A stretch of 64,000 nt of DNA from Hofstenia miamia (taxonomy: Eukaryota; Xenacoelomorpha; Acoela), in NCBI GenBank assembly GCA_004352715.1, contig SCFE01000105.1:506205-570204 (forward strand), given 5' to 3'. Position 1 is the first letter of the stretch; each line of letters starts with the position of its first letter. The notes beneath the pieces were generated by a model. It was not told where the DNA came from. It was given only the letters and a program-made list of their open reading frames with translations, and ran no database searches. A program made the translations under genes and the position numbers. This document shows positions 57,595-64,000 of the stretch, one piece after another.

Positions 57595-58302
57595 TATATT
57601 TTGCATGTTCTTATTAAGGTTAATTAAGCTCCTAAAAAACGACACATTATTCAAATGCATAAAGGTGTTTTAATCATTTACAAATATTAGTGCAGAATGG
57701 TTAACTGGGCTTGTTTATTTTTGTTTGTTTGTTGTTTCGTTTAGATTCCATATTAGTTTTGTAAATATTTAGTTAGTTTGTAGTTTTTTAATATTGTTAT
57801 CAATTTAAGTTTCGTTATTGTTCAGAATATAGATTTGTGTTGCTAGTCTTAGCTGTTTGCTGGACGTGAGGAATGCGTTTTTGATATTTTCATATATGAC
57901 AAGCCGGAAGTTTTTTTAATATAGTATTTCTTATTCTTCTTGTTAGCCATGCATAGCTTGTATCATCAACAAATCATAAAACGTGGTCTCCAGTAAATAT
58001 GAAAATGTTTAATTGGAAATAAAGACATGGAAAGTACTCACTGATATATACAAGAAACCCATTGTCACATTTCAAGACTGTAACCAGGATTTTGTCATAA
58101 TGAGGTCTCTTACCATCAGCAATTATATATTAAGGAAGAATCGTTGTTTTTTCTGATTCGTCACTTTTTAGAGATTGTACCAATTGCCCAATTAAAAAAA
58201 TTTTCAAGTTTATAAACATTTTCTTAGGGAATTAATAAATAAATATGAAAAGTGATTTTAGTTAAATATTCCATTTCATTTGCATGACATATTGAATATT
58301 AG

Positions 58303-58880
58303 TTAACAATTTAACACAATGCGCCATTTACTGGGTGGTTGATTTCCAAATTTCAAGATCGAAATATTAAATTTTATTAGTTTTAAAAATAATATTTCTT
58401 TCAACACATTGATTCTAAGGAATCTAGTTTTACTTTTATTCTTTAAATCACAAATTTTCGCAACAATAAATTTCATCATTCTATTGAAAGAATTTCTATA
58501 TTTAACGTAAGTAATGCTTATGTTGAAAGAATGTAGTAGAGTATCCTCTGTAAATTGAATGGATTTGACATCAATAAAATTAGGAATATAGTTTACATAG
58601 AGAATGAATAGCATATGATTTAGAACTGATCCATGTGGCGCTTCAATATTTACTAATCTGCTTTGAACAATGATTGCTTACCTTCACGCATTTTGAACAA
58701 TCAAATACATATGATTTTAGAAATATTGATGAATGATTGAAATAATAAATCTCATTTACTTTCCTTATTAGTAAATAATGATTGATCGAAATGAAGGCCA
58801 TTGATATATCAATATTAACTTTTTCGTTTTGCATAATTTTGAGCACAATTAATCTATAGTTCCAAGAAAAGCGTGACCTG
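58303..58880 (-). pseudogene. LINE reverse transcriptase fragment
   Basis: On the - strand: NIDISMAFISINHYLL matches RT motif A (DxxKAFDxVxHxxLL) with one acid lost. FLKSYVFD follows, then APHGSVLNHMLFILYVNYIP (motif B) and FTEDTLLHSF in place of the YADDT box. Stops and frame changes are present. Inactive and old. Confidence 0.65.
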
Positions 58881-59289
58881 TTGATAGTAATGTTTTAAAA
58901 AACTTTTCAAAAATTGGACTTATTCCCCAGAGAGCAGATATTAGGGGGTGGATTATCTGCTTCATCCTCATCATTCATTTTAAAAATGTGAATAACTTCA
59001 GGAATTAATTGTTCATGGAAATAGAATTGGTAAGCAGATCACATAATGTTCTTGTTAATACGTATAAAGAGTCTCTTAAAAAACCACAGACGATTGCACT
59101 TGAGGCCTAAATTTTTGTTAAGAGTTGTCGTTTATGGTAAAGTTTTAAAGAACAAGGTGCAGGAAGAATGTGTTGAACTATTTTATAAATAAACTTCAAT
59201 GAAAATTTACAAATATAAAACAAAGCTAAGGTTTAGAAACCAATTGCTATAAACTATTGAGCACCCATACTAAACGAATTTGAATACGA

Positions 59290-60691
59290 CTAAGAATTGA
59301 CTTCATTGTAATTCATTTTAAGTTCCACTAGATTTTCCTGAAGCAGACGAACTTCATCGAATTGGCCAGCTTTCCGAGCCTGCTCTATGTATCCCTTGAT
59401 TTGTTTCATCTGAAGAAGAATCGGGTCGGTCTCTCTATCATTGTTTTTGTCAACTGATGATTGTGGCACCCAACCAGATGATGCCTTCGTTTTCTCATTT
59501 GACACTGACAGGGATTCAAGAGAACTATGATGTGAGCCAACACTACTACAGTTTGATGTTACCTCACTGAGCCTCAGATACTCTTCGTTTTCCTATAAAA
59601 TTTGCATAATGCATACACAAATACTTGGCATTAAGCGAAATATTGGAGCAAATGCAGTAATTAATCAAAATTGTGACAAAAATTTGTTATAGAATAATTA
59701 CTGAGATAGTTTTTTTGTCAATAACTTAATTATTAAATAAAATACTAAAATGCTGCAAGGTACGAATATCACCTACTTGCAAAAACTTTTGGAAGATATT
59801 AGAGTCATGCATGTTAGGTATCCAATTTAAAAGGAATCCAAAGAATTTATTTTACGCCAATTTCAATTACAATGCCATGCTGTAAAGAATTTTACAAAAT
59901 ATTCTCTATAGTGTTAATATAAAACAATTCAGCACTTTAAGTGAACAAATACCTAAACCTAAGGAGTCGATATTATTAATGCATTTTCACTAAACAATGA
60001 TTTTCGACAATTCTTCATAGTTTCTTAAATTTCTAAAATTTTACACGTATTTTCACATCCAACGGAAATTTGAACGAAATATTTTTTCGTTTTGCATAAC
60101 AGGGATAATATACTTTATTTTTAAGATTTCAACTAGAACTACATTGCACATCCGTCACTGTATTAGAGGTTCCCGTTGGCAGCGCAAAGTATTTCGGGCA
60201 AAAATTTGGATGATAGCTATGCATGCACACATTTATAGATTTTGAGAATTTGTCAAGAAAACCAAAAACTCATTGACATAGAATGAATGAGATTTCCAAT
60301 GCAACAAAATCATTTAAATGCGGATATTTTTTAAGAAATGCTTTTAATAGAATTGATAGGATAAAAGAAATTAAATGTTCCAACATTTTCTAAACAAACA
60401 ATAAACAACACGAATTTGTTTTGTGTTGTTCTGAAGAAACCATTTCAATTGCATCTCTTAACAAGCAGAATAAATGGATAACATTAGAAAAAAGTTACCT
60501 TTTTCTCTAAAGATAACTTCCGGTGTACTTTGGCTTTGTGCTGATTGCGCAATTCAGTATACTGCTCTGCAGTAGGTAGCTTCTGAATCGAATAGAGGTA
60601 TTTTTGAAGAAAAAACTGAGCAGCCTGACGAATAGCTCTTTGTAATTGAATGTACGAGGCATTCTCAGGCTCCAGCTTCTCGATTTTTTTA
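59290..60691 (-). CDS. Rabenosyn-5, last two exons (partial gene)
   Basis: Exon 60499-60691 and last exon 59290-59592, with GT-AG junctions and matching phase. The first encodes the helical segment after FYVE: KKIEKLEPEN, IQLQRAIRQAAQFFLQKYL and LPTAEQYTELRNQHK, which line up with Rabenosyn-5 KKI...LQRxIR...LPTxxQYxEL. The last exon has a GWVPQS segment followed by the Rab-binding helical hairpin (DPILLQMKQIKGYIEQARKA, then GQFDEVRLLQENLVELK). The protein stops soon after it. Rabenosyn-5 is a Rab4/Rab5 effector on early endosomes that links PI3P, via its FYVE finger, to membrane tethering and recycling. The FYVE exons were not found up to 64000 and presumably lie beyond the window. Unlike the vertebrate protein there is no NPF-rich region or second Rab-binding helix. 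Confidence 0.9.
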
Positions 60692-60699
60692 CTATGAAA

Positions 60700-63273
60700 T
60701 AATCACATTCATTTTAAATAAACACATTAGATAAATTTAATAAACGCACATAAATATATAAGAGTTAAAAGTAAATACAACAAATTTATCCAAACACACT
60801 AGGGCTTGCACCACTGAAGAAATAAAATCATAAGAAACCTTCGCTTTGATAATATTTCTAATCAGCATTTAAATATAGAAAACTGGATGCGTTAACCTTA
60901 CATTTCTAATTCAAAATTCTCTACTGAAAGCGTAGGAAAGCCAAGAAAAGAATCTGTTTCTGTCATCACTCATACTAAAATATTCTTGATCATAAAAATG
61001 GATTGCTTGAATACACATAAACATTAGAAAGTAAATTTTTATTGATAGAGTATACTCTATGGCTACAGTACTCATTAAGTTTGACTTCTATCGCTGCCTA
61101 TTGAAAACTGAAGAAACAGAGCCTTTACTTAGTTATTTACAGGAATCAATGAATGCCTTACGTGATAAAGAGGTTTACTTTATAACGGTTTTCGCTATAT
61201 CCAAGTTACGTTAAGTGTCTAAAATGCATGCCACGGATGAAAATAGCGTAGTATTGAAATTTAGACTGAGCTTAACGTTGCTTTGAACTTAAAATATGAA
61301 AGAAGTTAAGTTATAATTTGAACAGGATATAAATACCGGTTTCCTTGACAATACTAATTAATCTCGCAGCAGCTCAATGCTCTTGTATTAATTAGAAGTG
61401 CGAAACATATATGCATTAAAATTCCGAATATCATTTCAATTTAGTAAACAATATTTAAACGAAACTCTCCCCATATACAAAGAAACGTTAAGTATTTCTT
61501 CAGTTTATTCACACAAATGTTTACTTAGTCAACAAGAGTAGCTTACAATTGTTTTGTTGCATTGTTTTTGGAGCAGCATTTCCTTTCGCTTCAATATATT
61601 TACTATAAAGTATATAAGATCAATATTTCTGTTCTTACTGCATGGCAGTTTAATATCTCACACACGTAAACATTTCGACTTATATACGCACGCATAAGGT
61701 AATTGCTAAGCTATAACTACGTACATGACCAACTGAAAAACTAATCGGTAAATTAAAAAAAATATCAGGCACAATTATATCAAAAAACTTACCAAACATA
61801 AAATATCTACAACATGATTTGCTAACAATATATATGCAGGGTGTTCGCGCACTTAAACTTATCAATTTCCGGGCAGTAATATGATATCCACACACTTTAA
61901 ATTTTAAACGCAAATTATCCCTTTTGATGAATTTTGCACACGAGGAAACATTTGTTTATCGAATAGATATAACTTTGTAATACATAAAGAGTTTTCCAAC
62001 ATACTGAAACATACAGAAACATTTTTTGTTTTTACAGATTATATGCACTTGCAAATGACTCAGTTTTTCCGGTTGATGTCATTTGCTACAATTGAGAATG
62101 TCTATGACACAATGGGTGAGAAATCACTCAAACAGAATCTTCAATATTTTGTAAATCATTATAATATCTATATGTATTTAAACAACATTTTTGTTAGAGA
62201 AAAGCCAATGCCATTGAAGCAGTCAAAAGGATGGAACATTTATATATTGAGTTTGCTGAAACCAAGTAGAATGCATTAAACACTGGGTCCTTTTTACTAG
62301 AAAATTTGATTGTCCGGAAAGTTAATGATTCCTTTCCTAAGTTCCAAAATTTGATGTGATACTACGGAACGAGTAGTTCAGATTCACATGTTATCTAATT
62401 AATATTTAGAAGGTAATGGCAACATATAGTAGTACTAAACAACGATTTTTTAACTGAAAATACACGTTTTTGCCGGAATCCGCATCAAAATCTGCAAAAT
62501 TGTTAACAACTTGCTTGATATGTTGGGAGAGAAATGTGTTTGGAAATATCATGCTGATGCGTAGAGTAGTACTTTTCTTTAACCATATTTTTACGCAGCC
62601 TCATGACATGAATTTGTAATTCTATAAATGGAAAATTACAATCTTTTCGATATCTTGCATAGGAATTTCCCCATCAAACTCAAAATTGAACAGAAAAAAT
62701 TTTTAAAAAATTTAATTTGTAATTTTGTAATAGACCTCAATGCAAATTAAAATCGTTCGAAATGACATTAACAATCCTTAAAAAATTACTATAGATTTCT
62801 AGTTCTAGGTGTGATAGCAGCCATGCTTCTACAATTATATTCCCCGTTCACAACATATGAGGCTTTGTTACTATTAATTATGGAATCAATATTTAACCAA
62901 TGACTTTAAAATAAAGTACACGTATCTTTAAATGAAATATTTATTGTACAAATTTAAAACCTTACATCAAGTTGTTGTAATGTAATAAAACCATAAATTT
63001 GCGTTCTAGAATTTTATAAGAATACTTGTAATGAAGGAAAACACTGAACAATTTCATTGTAACTAGAAGATTTTCCTTTTAGAGTTTATTAGCATTGCCA
63101 AGCTCACACAAGCAATGCATGAAAAATTAACCACGTAACTTTCTGTTCTACTTCAAAGATACAAAACATTTTTATATATTTTCGAACAAATTTTTCAAGG
63201 CCTTCAAATGCTTCCCATTCCTAATACTCAGCGAATTAAATGTTCTAAATACCAGCTGTTTCTGTTTCTTTAG
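60700..63273. other. Intergenic or intronic sequence upstream of the Rabenosyn-5 exon
   Basis: Nothing recognisable on the - strand, so this is probably part of a long Rabenosyn-5 intron. On + a TTTTTGTTTTTACAG acceptor-like tract precedes 62040, followed by a 78-codon frame (62043-62279) without recognisable motifs. Confidence 0.4.
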
Positions 63274-63415
63274 ATAGACTACTCGTTAATTGTTCGAAAA
63301 ATGCGGGAAGCGGAGATTTCGAGCAAATCCGCATCCACAAAGGGTCGTGATCTTGTGGGATTTAAAAAACTAAATGGAAAAAAGACACCTTCTATCTTAG
63401 GGTGCATTCAACAAT
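63274..63415 (+). other. Candidate terminal exon, unknown gene
   Basis: A pyrimidine-rich tract with a CTTTAG acceptor candidate precedes an open frame (read from about 63274) with balanced codon use, including KMREAEISSK and KGRDLVGFKKLNGKK, ending at TAA 63413-63415. The GC content is higher than its surroundings. No family recognised, no linked exon found. Confidence 0.25.
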
Positions 63416-63719
63416 AACAACAGATTTTGAATACCGTTTTTAGTGCGTATGTTATGGCAGTTTAAGCTGATTTTGAAGAAACTGTCACAGATTCAAGAAA
63501 TTTCTGCAAAATTTGGAAGCAAATAGAGACAATTTGGGCAAAATATTGAGCGATTAGAAGCAATACAAGAAATAGAAAATTTGCACATAAATTTTCAACC
63601 AATATGCAGGCTGTTTTTGTTACTGGCGCATGCTAATGTCAAAATAAGGAACCTATAAACTTTAAAATTGAATTCCTACTACTGACATGTTCTAATAACC
63701 GTTTCTCGTATCACGATGC

Positions 63720-63840
63720 CACGTAATATATATATATATACATATATATTGGTGATTTGTAATAAAATTTTCATATATATTGGTGCTTTGTAACGCTCAC
63801 CACATATATTGGTGTTATGTAACCAAATGGTGTTTTGTAC
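63720..63840 (+). repeat. Short repeats of TATTGGTGNTTTGTAA
   Basis: After a (TA) tract, the word TATTGGTG followed by TTTGTAA or a close variant appears three times (about 63748, 63778 and 63807), with a shortened ATGGTGTTTTGTA at about 63827. Spacing is 20-30 bp. Function unknown. Confidence 0.5.
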
Positions 63841-64000
63841 ATAGGAAAAAAATTTATATTTTTTCATTTTTATTTTTCGTGATTTTTACTTATATATGAT
63901 AATACTTAGTCTCTATTGATATGTTGTTATCAATTTCGTTTGACCTTTATGCTTGTAAAGTGTAAAAAACTATGCACTAATTCAATTATTTCTTTTAAAA

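Larger units (their letters stand above)
56110..57662 (+). mobile_element. Penelope-like element with inverted terminal arms
   Basis: A 5'-truncated reverse transcriptase and GIY-YIG endonuclease (57246-57619 region) are preceded by an inverted copy of the element's own 3' part (56110-56494). The arms are about 385 and 374 bp and nearly identical. The whole is flanked by the 12-bp direct repeat ggtgttttaatc (56098-56109 and 57663-57674), a probable target duplication. A 43-nt unpaired tail precedes the right copy. Inverted partial copies upstream are a known Penelope arrangement. Hammerhead-like modules lie in both arms. Confidence 0.85.

Overview
This window is AT-rich nuclear DNA from an animal. 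The evidence is multi-exon genes with GT-AG introns, metazoan families (an ENPP-type ectonucleotide pyrophosphatase/phosphodiesterase relative and the Rab effector Rabenosyn-5), and a dense load of eukaryotic transposons: CR1/L2-like LINEs, a Penelope-like element, hAT, mariner/Tc1 and piggyBac elements, and an LTR miniature. There is no sign of bacterial, viral or organellar gene organisation. I cannot name the species; an invertebrate is likely from the transposon mix and the short Rabenosyn C-terminus.

Layout. 1-8.1 kb: a duplicated block (about 932-2020 and 4236-8137, partly behind a 1000-N gap) whose second copy carries a 5'-truncated LINE. 8.1-13 kb: mostly unassignable AT-rich DNA with a tRNA-like SINE promoter candidate, a LINE endonuclease fragment and a small candidate gene for a secreted cysteine-rich peptide. 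13.3-24 kb: transposon graveyard with a hAT-type MITE, LINE fragments, a 700-bp TRIM-like LTR element, another MITE, a Penelope fragment and a 1,205-bp false duplication joined by a single N. 26.0-27.7 kb: an uninterrupted 547-codon hAT transposase ORF. 32-42 kb: more MITEs, a piggyBac element with a Tc1/mariner-like element nested in it, and a mariner deletion derivative. 43.4-44.7 kb: six tandem copies of a 229-bp unit. 46.4-52.9 kb: the best-supported host gene, nine exons on the + strand. 53-58.9 kb: LINE fragments, a second copy of the GATCCG-type MITE, and a Penelope-like element with inverted arms. 59.3-60.7 kb: the last two exons of Rabenosyn-5 on the - strand.

The main biological result is the nine-exon ENPP-family gene. 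Its exon phases all agree (1,479 nt, 492 residues) and the fold signature is clear, but the nucleophile Thr and most metal ligands are replaced. It reads as a membrane-anchored pseudoenzyme with a C-terminal PDZ-ligand-like tail. The second theme is that several short hAT-type elements, three with near-perfect 8-bp target duplications, each carry their own short palindromic motif repeated near their ends. The third is that two Penelope-like copies carry a CTGACGA/GAAA hammerhead-like module.

Assembly caution: duplicates separated by a single N (6783, 7223, 22805) or by 21 N (33335-33355) look like unresolved haplotypes or failed joins. Copy-number claims near them should not be trusted.
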